A DNA stretch of 64,000 nt, from assembly GCA_007751255.1 (NCBI GenBank), contig CP036296.1, forward strand, positions 6,634,001-6,698,000. The letters run 5' to 3'. A program made the translations under genes and the position numbers. This DNA comes from Engelhardtia mirabilis (lineage in GTDB: Bacteria; Planctomycetota; UBA1135; GCA-002686595). Below the pieces are notes generated by a model. It made no database searches. It was given only the letters and a program-made list of their open reading frames with translations, and had not been told where the DNA came from. Positions 7,859 through 16,627 of this stretch are shown one piece after another. Position 1 is the stretch's first letter. Each line of letters starts with the position of its first letter.

Positions 7859-9682
7859 TCAGATGTGGCCGGAAACGAACTTGCGGCGCAGGTGGGACCG
7901 AATCCAGATCGCCACGACATTGAGCATGACGACGATGCCGATCAGCAGCAGGGTAGTCGTGAAGACCATCGGCTTGGCCGCCTCGCTGTTCTGGCTCTGG
8001 AAGCCCAGATCGAAGATGTGGAACCCCAGGTGCATGAAACTGCGCTCGGGGTGGACGTAGGGGAAGACGCCGTCGAGGGGCAGCTCGGGGGCCAACTTGA
8101 CCGCCCCGACCAGCATCAGGGGCGCGACCTCACCGGCGCCGCGGGCGATGGCCAGGATCATGCCGGTCATGATGCCCGGCAGGGCCCGCGGCAGGACGAT
8201 GCGAGAGATGGTCTGCCACTTGGTGGCACCACAGGCGTAGGAGCCCTCGCGCATGGAGCCCGGGACCGCCGCGACCGCTTCCTCGGTGGCGACGATCACC
8301 ACCGGCAGGGTCAACAGAGCCAGGGTCAGCGAGGCCCACAGGATGCCGCCGGTGCCGTAGGTCGGGTTGGGCAGGCGCTCGGCGAAGAAGAGCTGGTCGA
8401 TCGAGGCGCCGAAGATGTAGCAGAAGAAGCCCAGGCCGAAGACTCCGAAGACGATGCTGGGCACACCGGCCAGGTTGTTGACGGCGATACGGACGGTGCT
8501 GACCAGGGGACCGGGCTTGGCGTATTCGCGCAGGTACAGGGCGGCGAGCACGCCGAAGGGCACCACGGCGATGGACATGATCAGGGTCATGATCACCGTG
8601 CCGAAGATCGCCGGGAACACGCCGCCCTCGCTGTTGGCCTCGCGCGGGTCACCGCGCAGGAACTCGTTCCAGCGCGAGAGGTAGATGCCGAGCTTGTCCG
8701 CGAAGCCGATGCGGTTGGCAGGAAAGGCCCGCACGATGTCCCACAGCACCAGGGTGCGCGGGGTTCCGTAGGCGGTGTCGAAGCGGACCTGGTAGCGGGT
8801 GCCGAGGTCCTCGATTCGCTGGCGCTCCTCGGTCAGCTCGGCGATCTCGCCTTCCATGACCAGCAGCTCGGACTCGTAGCGCTGCCAAGCGGCGGCGGTC
8901 TCGGGCGACTCGACACCGCGTTCGAGCTCCACGGACTTGGCCTCGAGGCGCGCGCGTTCGATGCGGCGGTTGACGGCGCCGATGCCCTCCTTCTCGACCT
9001 CGCGCTTCTCGGCGAAGAGGTCGCGCACCTCGTCGTGGTGCTGCTCGAAGAGCCCCCAGATCTCGGCCGGGTCGGTGGCCAGGACCTGGTCGCCCTCGAG
9101 GAAAGCCGCCGGAATGCCGTAGAAGCGCCCCTTCTCGATGCGCTCGACGACGACGGCCCACTCCGGGAACGTGACCGCGCTCTCGAAGTCGGCCAGGGCC
9201 GTGCGCTCGTCGCTCTCGGCGCCGGCGGGGAGGATCGAGAGCTGACTGATCCAGTCGAAGTGGGTGTCGGTGTCCTCGTAGTTGCCGGTGCGCAGTTGCC
9301 AGCGTGAGACCTCGCCACCCCGCGTGTTGGCCTCGGCGTGGGCCACATCCGCGAGCGCCCCGGGCAGATTCGCGAACTCGTACTCCTGGGGCTCGTAGAG
9401 GTCGAATTCGGCGACCTGGCCCATGAACGTCTCGCCGCGGGCGGTGGTCAGCTCCACCACCGACCTGGGCCAGAAGGTGCTCAGCCCCTGGAACAGCACC
9501 AGCCCCAGGAGGCCGATGATCATGATCAGGCCGATGGCCAGGGCGCCGCCGCTGAGCCAGATCATCGGCTGGCCGTCGGCCACGACCGAGTGGGCGCGGC
9601 CACGCCGAGCGCCGGGGGCTTTGGAGCCGCGCTTGGCGGCGCCCGAGGACAGGCCAGGATCGACCGGGGTTCCGACGCTCAC
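7859..9682 (-). CDS. pstA: PstA, phosphate permease subunit with large periplasmic insert
   Basis: Inner-membrane permease of the Pst importer. The C-terminal half (about residues 350-600) has the permease helices, including NNLAGVPSIVFGVFGLGFF, and the EAA loop that contacts PstB (about VPGSMREGSYACGATKWQ). At 607 residues it is about twice the E. coli length. After the first membrane segment (about 45-70) a region of some 280 residues includes a charged coiled-coil stretch near 215-300 (for example EVEKEGIGAVNRRIERARLE). Enlarged PstA proteins of this general type are known in some proteobacteria. The start is a GTG overlapping the pstC stop by four bases (GTGA), implying translational coupling. 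Confidence 0.93.
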   Translation of the reverse strand: MSVGTPVDPGLSSGAAKRGSKAPGARRGRAHSVVADGQPMIWLSGGALAIGLIMIIGLLGLVLFQGLSTFWPRSVVELTTARGETFMGQVAEFDLYEPQEYEFANLPGALADVAHAEANTRGGEVSRWQLRTGNYEDTDTHFDWISQLSILPAGAESDERTALADFESAVTFPEWAVVVERIEKGRFYGIPAAFLEGDQVLATDPAEIWGLFEQHHDEVRDLFAEKREVEKEGIGAVNRRIERARLEAKSVELERGVESPETAAAWQRYESELLVMEGEIAELTEERQRIEDLGTRYQVRFDTAYGTPRTLVLWDIVRAFPANRIGFADKLGIYLSRWNEFLRGDPREANSEGGVFPAIFGTVIMTLIMSIAVVPFGVLAALYLREYAKPGPLVSTVRIAVNNLAGVPSIVFGVFGLGFFCYIFGASIDQLFFAERLPNPTYGTGGILWASLTLALLTLPVVIVATEEAVAAVPGSMREGSYACGATKWQTISRIVLPRALPGIMTGMILAIARGAGEVAPLMLVGAVKLAPELPLDGVFPYVHPERSFMHLGFHIFDLGFQSQNSEAAKPMVFTTTLLLIGIVVMLNVVAIWIRSHLRRKFVSGHI

Positions 9683-12588
9683 AGTTCGAAGGCCCTCTTG
9701 CGGTAACGGAGGCGCACGACCTCGGCGAAGGTGTTCAGCACGAAGGTCATCACGAAGAGCGTGAAGGCCGCCAGGAACAGCACCCGGTAGTGGGTCGTGT
9801 CACGGGCGGCTTCGGGCAGCTCGACGGCGATGTTGGCGGAGAGCGTCCGGAAGCCGTTGAAGATGTTCCAGTCCATGACCGCCGTGTTGCCCGCGGCCAT
9901 GAGCACGATCATGGTCTCGCCCACCGCGCGTCCCAGACCGATCATGACCGCCGAGAAGAGGCCCGACATGGCCGTGGGGACGATCACGCGCACGGCAGTC
10001 TGCCACTGGGTCGCTCCCGCGCCCAGGGAGGCCAGGCGCAGGTGCGAGGGCACGCTCGAGAGGGCGTCCTCCGCCAGGGTGTAGATGATCGGGATGACCG
10101 CGAAGCCCATCACGAAGCCAACCACCAGGGCGTTGCGCTGGACATAGGTGTCCACGTAACCGCCGCGGGGGTCGAAACCGGCCCCACTCACCGCGAAGGA
10201 CAGGCCGAAGGTCAGAAGCAGCGTCACCACCGCCGCGGCGAGGAACTTGCCCAGCTCCGCACGGGTGACGGCGCCGTGACCCCAGTCCCGACTGCGACCG
10301 CGCAACCAGGGGTTGACCCAGCGGCCCATGGAGAAGGCCACGATCAGAGCCGAGACGGGCAGGAACAGCAGCAGCCAGCCACCCATGCCGCTCTCGCCGA
10401 CCTGGCCGTCGAGCCACAGCTGCATGTCGCCTGCGAAGAAGATCCCCTCGAGCGCCGGACCGATCACGCCGGCGGCCCACACGGCCACGGGGATCGCGAC
10501 GAAGATGGCCGTGAAGCGCTGCCAACCGCTCCACAGGATCGCGCGGCGACGGGGCAGGAGCTGCCAGATGTTCGCGCCCAGAACGAGCGCGAAGGGTAGG
10601 GCGAAGAAGAAGCCCAGCACGCCGGGCAGCACCTCTTGCACGTAGGGCGCGATCACCAGAGCGGCCAGGAAGCCGAGCACGACGCTGGGCAGGCTGGCCA
10701 TCAGCTCGATGATCGACTTGAGCGTGGCGCGCAGGCGCGGCTTGAGGAACTCGCTCGAATAGAGGGCGGCGAGCAGCGCCAGGGGCGCGCCGAAGATCAT
10801 CGAGTAGATCGTCGCCTTGATCGTGCCGAAGATCAGCGGCATCAGGCCCAGCTTGGGCTCGAAGGCGTCGGTGCCACCGGTGGACTGCCAGGTGTGCTCG
10901 GGACCCGGGGCGCTTTCGTACCAGATCGGGGCGAAGAGCGTGGCCAGGCTGACTGCGGGGTGGCCGGGGTCGATGTCGACCCGGAAGGTCCGCGAGTCGG
11001 CGACGCCGAACAGCACGCTCTCCTTGGGGCTGATCGTGAGCACCGTGACGGGCCCGTTGGAGACCTTGACCGACCCGAGCAGGCGACCGCTTGTGACCTG
11101 GATCAGGCCCACCTGTCCGGTCTGGGTCCCCACAGCAGTCAGGCGCGACTTGGGTGAAGAGACGATCACGCTGGGCGCCGCGCCGCCCGGGCTGTCGAGC
11201 AGGTGGCCGCGCACGAAGGCCTGGCGGTCAGCGGCCATCAGGGCCTGGCGCGCGGCGCCGATGGGCGGGCTCAGCTCGCGCAGCAGGGCGAGCTCGTCCT
11301 CGGCCCAAGCCAACTCGTCCGCGTCCAGGTGCGCGCGGATCTCGGGCGGCAGCTCCTCCTCCTCGACGCCGCCGAAGGGCAGCTCGTGGGGCGGCACGCC
11401 GGCCCGCTCCAGGCGGTCGCGCAGCTCGTAGATCGCCGTTTGGTAGGCGCGCTGGGCCGCGGCCAGGTCACGCTTCTGGGCCTTGGCGTCGCCCCGCGCG
11501 GCGAACCAGGCGCCGACGCGGCCCAGGCTGTCGCCGACCATGAGCGTGTTCTTGCCGATCAGCGGTGCGCTGGCCGTGACCGTCGCGCCGGGCTTCTCCA
11601 CCAGGTCCAGGCGCTCCTCGAGGGCCAGGCTGCCGTCGCGGTCCAGATAGTGCAGCGCCGTGCCGTCGGCCCACACCACGAGGACGTGGTCGCCGAGGTC
11701 GGTCAGGAACAGGTCGACCGCGCGACCCTGGCCCTCGGGGACGATGCCCGGCGCGGTGCGTGCAGCGGTGACGATGGAGGTCTCGCCGGTGAGGAAGCTG
11801 GTCTTCTCCTCGAGCCCGCCGACGATCAGGTCGCCCGCGGCGGTGAGCGCGGCGAACTTGAACTCGAGCCGCCACTGGCCATCGTCGTAGGCGAGGTGAC
11901 CGGAGGCGTCGATCTGGACGATCGGCGAGCCGCCGCTGACCTCCACCGGCGGGTCGAGCACGCGGACGTCGAGGACCTGGTAGCGGATCTTGACCGGGTC
12001 GAGTCGGTTCGCGACGCCGTCGCGGTAGGCGCGCAGCGAGCCCACGGGAAGGTCGCGCAGGTCGTCGGGCATGGGCTCGACGCCCTCACCCAGCTCGTCG
12101 GCGTCGATGTCCTCGCGATCCGTCTCAGTGAAGATCGTGGTGCGGAAGCCGATCAGGGCGAAGCGCGCGCGTCCGTCCGGGTAACCGAGGGCGACCATCT
12201 CCGAGCCCGGAACGACCGCCACCGCCGTCGGCGCGGCCCCGTCCAACAAGAGCACATCGGCGGTGGCCAGCAGGCTCCCGTCGTCGGCGCGCTCGGAACG
12301 CAACTGTCCGTTCTCGCCCAGGCTCCAGCGGATCGCCTGGCTCTCGTCCAGGCCCATGGCGAGGGGGGCCTCGAAGGCCGCCGGGGCCGTCTCGCTCGCC
12401 GCCTCGATCTCGGCCGGCATCCACAGCGGGAAGACGACCCAGAGCAGGAAGAAGAAGATCAGCGAAACCGCCAGGATCGTTCCGATCCCCCCGATCGAGA
12501 TCAGGAGCCGCGCGATGCGCTCGGCGACGATCACGCCACGGCGGGTCTGTCGGCGGGGGCCGCGACCGGTGAACGAGTCGGACGACAT
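9679..12588 (-). CDS. pstC: PstC, phosphate permease subunit with beta-propeller-like insert
   Basis: Second permease subunit of the Pst importer. The first membrane helix is at about residues 27-53 (GTILAVSLIFFFLLWVVFPL). A region of roughly 500 residues follows that is rich in beta strands and looks propeller-like, with segments such as VVPGSEMVALGYPDGRARFA and LTAVGTQTGQVGLIQVTSG. The permease core starts near 585 (LIFGTIKATIYSMIFGAPLA) and includes LPSVVLGFLAAL and an EAA loop (VPSHLRLASLGAGATQWQ). At 969 residues it is about three times the E. coli length. If the N-terminus is cytoplasmic, the insert faces the periplasm, where it could meet PstS or cell-wall material. It lies downstream of pstS after a hairpin. 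Confidence 0.92.
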   Translation of the reverse strand: MSSDSFTGRGPRRQTRRGVIVAERIARLLISIGGIGTILAVSLIFFFLLWVVFPLWMPAEIEAASETAPAAFEAPLAMGLDESQAIRWSLGENGQLRSERADDGSLLATADVLLLDGAAPTAVAVVPGSEMVALGYPDGRARFALIGFRTTIFTETDREDIDADELGEGVEPMPDDLRDLPVGSLRAYRDGVANRLDPVKIRYQVLDVRVLDPPVEVSGGSPIVQIDASGHLAYDDGQWRLEFKFAALTAAGDLIVGGLEEKTSFLTGETSIVTAARTAPGIVPEGQGRAVDLFLTDLGDHVLVVWADGTALHYLDRDGSLALEERLDLVEKPGATVTASAPLIGKNTLMVGDSLGRVGAWFAARGDAKAQKRDLAAAQRAYQTAIYELRDRLERAGVPPHELPFGGVEEEELPPEIRAHLDADELAWAEDELALLRELSPPIGAARQALMAADRQAFVRGHLLDSPGGAAPSVIVSSPKSRLTAVGTQTGQVGLIQVTSGRLLGSVKVSNGPVTVLTISPKESVLFGVADSRTFRVDIDPGHPAVSLATLFAPIWYESAPGPEHTWQSTGGTDAFEPKLGLMPLIFGTIKATIYSMIFGAPLALLAALYSSEFLKPRLRATLKSIIELMASLPSVVLGFLAALVIAPYVQEVLPGVLGFFFALPFALVLGANIWQLLPRRRAILWSGWQRFTAIFVAIPVAVWAAGVIGPALEGIFFAGDMQLWLDGQVGESGMGGWLLLFLPVSALIVAFSMGRWVNPWLRGRSRDWGHGAVTRAELGKFLAAAVVTLLLTFGLSFAVSGAGFDPRGGYVDTYVQRNALVVGFVMGFAVIPIIYTLAEDALSSVPSHLRLASLGAGATQWQTAVRVIVPTAMSGLFSAVMIGLGRAVGETMIVLMAAGNTAVMDWNIFNGFRTLSANIAVELPEAARDTTHYRVLFLAAFTLFVMTFVLNTFAEVVRLRYRKRAFEL

Positions 12589-12654
12589 GGTCTGGGGGGT
12601 GACCTCGGTGGATGGCAGAGGGGGGAGTCTGCGGTCGGCCGCTGGAACGCCTCA

Positions 12655-12683
12655 GGCGCCGACGTCCAGGGAACGTCGGCGCC
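12655..12683 (-). promoter_or_regulatory. Hairpin between pstS and pstC
   Basis: An 11-bp perfect inverted repeat, GGCGCCGACGT at 12655-12665 and its complement at 12673-12683, with a 7-base loop. It sits in the 149-base gap after the pstS stop and before pstC, with no T-run on the minus strand. Such intercistronic hairpins commonly protect or partially terminate the binding-protein transcript so that PstS is made in excess over the permeases. That role is inferred from position. Confidence 0.55.
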
Positions 12684-12737
12684 CGAAGAATAACCGCGCG
12701 AGCCAGTCCGGGTGGCTCGCCCTGCGCGGCAGTGCCG

Positions 12738-13745
12738 TCAGCGAGGCGCGCTGGCCTCGGTTACTGCGGGCAGCTCCACGTTGACCTTGGCCAGCTCGCG
12801 GCGGGCGATCGGCGCGGGGACCGGCAGGTAGCCGTCCTTGAGCACGATTTCCTGGCCCTGGCGGCTGAAGATGAACTTGGCGAACTCGCGCCGCAGGGGG
12901 TCGAGCTGCGTGCCGGGCTCGTAGTTGATGTAGGTGTAGAGGAAGCGGGCCAGGGGGTAGCTGTCCGTGTTCTCCGGCGTGGCCGCGACGAAGGACGAGG
13001 CGGCGTCCTTGGCCAGGGGCACGGTGCGCACGTCGGCGGTCTTGTAGCCGATGCCGCTGTAACCGATCGCGTAGGGGTCGCCGGCTACGGCCGAGACCAC
13101 CGACGAGCTGCCCGGCTGCTCCTTGACGCTGTCCTTGAAGTCACCCTTGAAGAGGGCGTGCTGCTTGAAGTAGCCGTAGGTACCCGAGGCGGAGTTACGG
13201 CCGTAGAGCTCGATGCGCTTGTTGGACCACTCGCCGGTCAGGCCGAGCTGACCCCAAGTGGTGATGTCCTCGGCGTAGCCGCCGGTGCGGCGCTTGGAGA
13301 AGATCGCGTCGACCTGGGCCAGGGTCAGACCGCGGATCGGGTTGTCCTTGTGGACGTACACGGCGAGCATGTCGATCGAGGTCGCCAGCGCCGTGGCCTT
13401 GTACCCGAACTTCTTCTCGAACTCGTCCATCTCCGCATCCTTCATGGTGCGGCTCATGGGACCGAAGTTGGAGGTGCCCTCGGTCAGGGCCGGCGGGGCC
13501 GTGCCCGAGCCCTTGCCCTCGATCTCGACCTGGACGCTGGGGTAGTGGGCCAGGAAGCCCCCGGCCCAGAGCGCCATCAGGTTGTTCATGGTGTCCGAGC
13601 CGACGCTCTTGATCGCTCCGGAGACGCCCTCGACCGGACGGTAGTTCGGGAGGTTCTGGTCGACGCGCTGCTGGGCGTTCACGGTCGGCGCGGCGAGGGC
13701 GCCCGCGAGGAGCGCGAGGCCGAGGCTCTTGGTGAAAGTGCTCAT
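12738..13745 (-). CDS. pstS: PstS, periplasmic phosphate-binding protein
   Basis: Binds phosphate in the periplasm and delivers it to PstCA. The 335-residue product has a signal peptide (KSLGLALLAGALAAPTVNA) and the PstS-type phosphate-site segments: KSVGSDTMNNLMALWAGGF, GSGTAPPALTEGTSNFGPMS and GRNSASGTYGYF. I chose the ATG at 13745 because GGAAGGAAAG lies about eight bases upstream; a GTG directly before it is an alternative. It is the first gene of the minus-strand pst operon and is divergent from the phosphate-selective porin gene. Confidence 0.95.
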   Translation of the reverse strand: MSTFTKSLGLALLAGALAAPTVNAQQRVDQNLPNYRPVEGVSGAIKSVGSDTMNNLMALWAGGFLAHYPSVQVEIEGKGSGTAPPALTEGTSNFGPMSRTMKDAEMDEFEKKFGYKATALATSIDMLAVYVHKDNPIRGLTLAQVDAIFSKRRTGGYAEDITTWGQLGLTGEWSNKRIELYGRNSASGTYGYFKQHALFKGDFKDSVKEQPGSSSVVSAVAGDPYAIGYSGIGYKTADVRTVPLAKDAASSFVAATPENTDSYPLARFLYTYINYEPGTQLDPLRREFAKFIFSRQGQEIVLKDGYLPVPAPIARRELAKVNVELPAVTEASAPR

Positions 13746-14330
13746 CACTGGGGCTTTCCTTCCAGGGGTGGGTCCGGGCGGTTCGGCAGGGACCTCCTGC
13801 CTCGTGGCGAGGCCGGATCAGACTCGGGTGGGGTGAACTCGATATCAGCGCCACGCGAACGATTCGTTAAGAACCGTTTGGGCTTCAGCAGCGCCCACGG
13901 GAGGACGACGTCGCGCCCTCGGCCGCCCAATCGCCCCGAATTCGGTTCGAATCTCGACCTGCCCTGACGGGGGCCTGTCCCAGGGCTGGTGACGGCTCCG
14001 CCCGCCGCCGGATGCAGCCCATAAGGAGCGCCGATACAGCCCCTTTGATTCACCTTTAGAGCCTTCTTGGAGGTCACCAGAAACTTCCGGCTGTCGGGGC
14101 GCAAGGCCTCTGCCACGGCCGCAAGGCACCGCGACCGCAAAGGTTACGGGCAAGGACCCCCCCTACCCCGCCGAAGTAACCAGCGGGGGACCCGCCGTGC
14201 GGGGAGGACCGGGGTCTGTCCCGGCACGTCGCCACTCGACTCTCGGGTGGCGGCAACCGCGCACGACGCAGGGCGGCATCGGCCGCTCGTGGTCTCTCAT
14301 CTCACTGCATCTCAGGAGGGCAGAAACCCC
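13746..14330. promoter_or_regulatory. Divergent control region between pstS and the porin gene
   Basis: A 585-base gap without a convincing gene, between two divergent phosphate-acquisition genes. It must hold the pstS promoter (minus) and the porin promoter (plus). It contains GTTCACC-like heptamers in both orientations (GGTGAAC near 13831, ATTCACC near 14047) and the AT-richer stretch GATTCGTTAAGAACCG near 13861, but no clean tandem Pho box could be defined by eye. Control by the nearby PhoB-type regulator is expected but not shown. Confidence 0.4.
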
Positions 14331-15611
14331 ATGAACCGCTACACAGCTCTGGCCGGCCTCGGAATCGTGGCCGCCGCGAGCGCGGCCCACGCCGACCCCA
14401 CTGGTGGGGCCGACGACACCGCACTCGCTGCGACCTCGGCCCAGCCCGCCATCACCATCCCTGTCGTCGCCGACGGCGACCGGGTCTTCTGGAAGAACGA
14501 TCTGCGCTTCACCTCGGGTGACGGGCAGACCACCTACCGCATCGGCGGCCGTATTCACTACGACGGCAGCTGGATCGGCCAAGACGACGCCATCCAGGCG
14601 GCCGGCTTCAACGAAGACGACTCGTGGCGCTTCCGGCGCGCGCGTCTCTACGTGAAGGGCCAGCTCTACGGCAACATCGGCTTCAACGCGCAGTACGACT
14701 TCGCAGGCACCGACGTCGCCGACTTCACGGACGTCTACATGACGATCGACAACTTCCTCGTTGGGGAGTTGCGGGTCGGTCAGATGAAGGAGCCCTTCTC
14801 GCTCGAGTGGCAGACCTCGTCGAACGACATCACGTTCCTCGAGCGTTCGCTGGCCTACAACCTGTCGCCGATGCGTAGCGTCGGCTTCATGCTGTCGGAC
14901 TGGAACGAGGAGAACGCCCTGGGTTGGGCGGCCGGTATCTTCGGATCGATGCCCGACACCAGCGTGGGCGACGCCAACGTCGGCCGTGACGGCTACGCCG
15001 GCACCGGTCGCGTGACCTGGGCTCCCACCTACGACCCCGACAACGACCAGATCGTCCACGTCGGCGCTTCGGTCTCGATCCGCGGTGCGGGTCAGGTCGA
15101 CTTCGGTGGCATCAGCTACGAGATCTCCGGCTTCGGCGGCGGCGCCGGCGCGGCGATCCCGCTCGAGGATTCGACCCACCTCGGCGTCGAAGCCGCGGGC
15201 GTTTTCGGTCCCTTCTCGGTCCAGGCTGAGTTCAACTCGGCCACCCAGAACGGAACGGGTTCCGTCGACCCCGACGCCACGGGCTTCTACCTGCAGGGCA
15301 GCTACTTCCTGACGGGCGAGTCCCGCCCCTACACCCACGGACACTTCGGTCGCGTGACCCCTGAGTCCAACTGGCGCGGTTTCGGCGAAGACGGAACCGG
15401 CGCTTGGGAGTTGGCGGCCCGGTACTCGATGCTCGACGTCGACAACGTCGCTGAGGCCTCCGGCCTCAGCGCGGGCGTCAACTGGTACCTGAACCCGAAC
15501 GCCCGCATCATGCTCAACTACGTGATGCAGTCGATCGACGACTCGAACGGCGGCGGCGGTCTCGACGCCGATGCCGACGCCATCTCGGCACGCTTCCAGG
15601 TCACCTTCTGA
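14331..15611 (+). CDS. Phosphate-selective porin of the OprO/OprP family
   Basis: Outer-membrane beta-barrel of the porin O/P family, which passes phosphate or polyphosphate. The 426-residue product has a signal peptide ending in AAASAAHA, then the family pattern: YRIGGRIHYDGSWIG, the RFRRARLYVKGQLYGNIGF segment, FTDVYMTIDNF and GELRVGQMKEPFSLEW. It ends in phenylalanine (ARFQVTF), the usual signal for barrel insertion. The frame is open back to 14067, but the signal peptide and AGGAGGG about ten bases upstream fix the start at 14331. It is divergent from pstS and probably co-regulated with it. Confidence 0.93.
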   Translation: MNRYTALAGLGIVAAASAAHADPTGGADDTALAATSAQPAITIPVVADGDRVFWKNDLRFTSGDGQTTYRIGGRIHYDGSWIGQDDAIQAAGFNEDDSWRFRRARLYVKGQLYGNIGFNAQYDFAGTDVADFTDVYMTIDNFLVGELRVGQMKEPFSLEWQTSSNDITFLERSLAYNLSPMRSVGFMLSDWNEENALGWAAGIFGSMPDTSVGDANVGRDGYAGTGRVTWAPTYDPDNDQIVHVGASVSIRGAGQVDFGGISYEISGFGGGAGAAIPLEDSTHLGVEAAGVFGPFSVQAEFNSATQNGTGSVDPDATGFYLQGSYFLTGESRPYTHGHFGRVTPESNWRGFGEDGTGAWELAARYSMLDVDNVAEASGLSAGVNWYLNPNARIMLNYVMQSIDDSNGGGGLDADADAISARFQVTF

Positions 15612-15668
15612 GCCAGTGACCGCCGCGGGCCAGAGGGGCGCGTCCCCTCGAACCCGCGGCTCCTTCAA

Positions 15669-15701
15669 CCGCCCCCCTCGGACGCGTTCCGGGGGGGGCG
15701 G
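15669..15701 (+). terminator. Terminator-like hairpin after the porin gene
   Basis: A 13-bp stem, 15669-15681 paired with 15689-15701, containing one G-T wobble and a 7-base loop (ACGCGTT). It lies 57 bases after the porin stop and before the convergent phoB stop. No T-run follows, so it is a GC-type hairpin that may serve both genes. Confidence 0.5.
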
Positions 15702-15801
15702 CTGGCGTTCGGGACGCCCCATTCGCGGCGCGGCCGGAGCCGGGTCGCATTGATTCGGGCGCGCCAGGCGAAGAACACGCCGGTTCGCGGACCCCGCGGG
15801 C

Positions 15802-16521
15802 TCAGTCGCGGCACTTGTAGCCGACGCCGCGCACGGTCTGCACGAGGTCGCCCTGGTCGCCGAGCTTCTTGCGGATCGCGCTCACGTGCACGTCGACGTT
15901 GCGGTCGAGGATGTAGCTCTCGCCCGCGGTGATGTTGTCGACCAGCTCGTTGCGGGTGAAGACTCGACCCGGCTGGGAGACCAGCGCCCACAACAACCGG
16001 AACTCGGCGCGGGTGAAGTAGACCGGCTCGCCGTCGACCACGATCTCGTGGCGTTCGGAGTCGAGCACCACCGTGCCGACCTCCATGCGCGTGGGCTTGC
16101 CGCCTGCCTGACGGCGCTTGGCACGCCGTAGGACTGCCCGGACGCGGGCCACCAGCTCCTTGGGGCTGAAGGGCTTGGTGACGTAGTCGTCGGCGCCCAG
16201 CTCCAGGCCCAGGACCACGTCGCTCTCTTCGCCCTTGGCCGTGAGCATGATGACGGAGGTCTGCTGGGTCTCCGCCTGGCTCTTGAGCAGTCGGCAGACC
16301 TCGAGCCCGTCGATCCCGGGGAGCATCAGATCGAGCAGCACCACCGCCGGCTTGCGCAGGGTGGCCTCGCGCAGGCCCACCTCGCCGTCGCCGGCGGCGT
16401 GGACCCGATAGCCTTCGCGTTCGAGGCTGCGCTTGAGGAGCTCCCGAATGTCGGGCTCGTCCTCGATGATCAGGATGGTGTCCTTCGTCGCGACCCGCTC
16501 CATTTGCACGGCGGCCTGCAT
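15802..16521 (-). CDS. phoB: PhoB-type response regulator
   Basis: OmpR/PhoB-class transcription regulator. The receiver domain (about 15-130) has the acidic pair in IIEDEPDIRE, the phospho-accepting Asp in VVLLDLMLPGIDG and the conserved Lys in DDYVTKPFSPKEL. The winged-helix domain (about 150-236) has FRLLWALVSQPGRVFTR and a C-terminal VQTVRGVGYKC. The 239-residue length is normal. The location beside the porin and pst genes supports control of the phosphate-starvation response. No PhoR histidine kinase is present in the window, so its partner is elsewhere. An internal ATG at residue 7 is an alternative start. Confidence 0.88.
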   Translation of the reverse strand: MQAAVQMERVATKDTILIIEDEPDIRELLKRSLEREGYRVHAAGDGEVGLREATLRKPAVVLLDLMLPGIDGLEVCRLLKSQAETQQTSVIMLTAKGEESDVVLGLELGADDYVTKPFSPKELVARVRAVLRRAKRRQAGGKPTRMEVGTVVLDSERHEIVVDGEPVYFTRAEFRLLWALVSQPGRVFTRNELVDNITAGESYILDRNVDVHVSAIRKKLGDQGDLVQTVRGVGYKCRD

Positions 16522-16627
16522 GTCTTTACGTCGTCGAATCCCGGGCGCGGTTGCGGAATGCCTGCCGCGTGAGTCGGGGCCGGGACGGTAGGGGCGACCG
16601 ACGAAGATTCGGTCAACGCACTGCGAA

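Noticed and set aside
7706-9307. Long plus-strand frame opposite pstA
   Set aside because: It is antisense to a well-supported permease gene; the product is a low-complexity Gly/Asp/Gln/Arg string without motifs.
13845-14153. Short ORFs in the pstS-porin gap as genes
   Set aside because: They are arginine/proline-rich in several frames, lack a ribosome binding site and occupy the expected promoter region.
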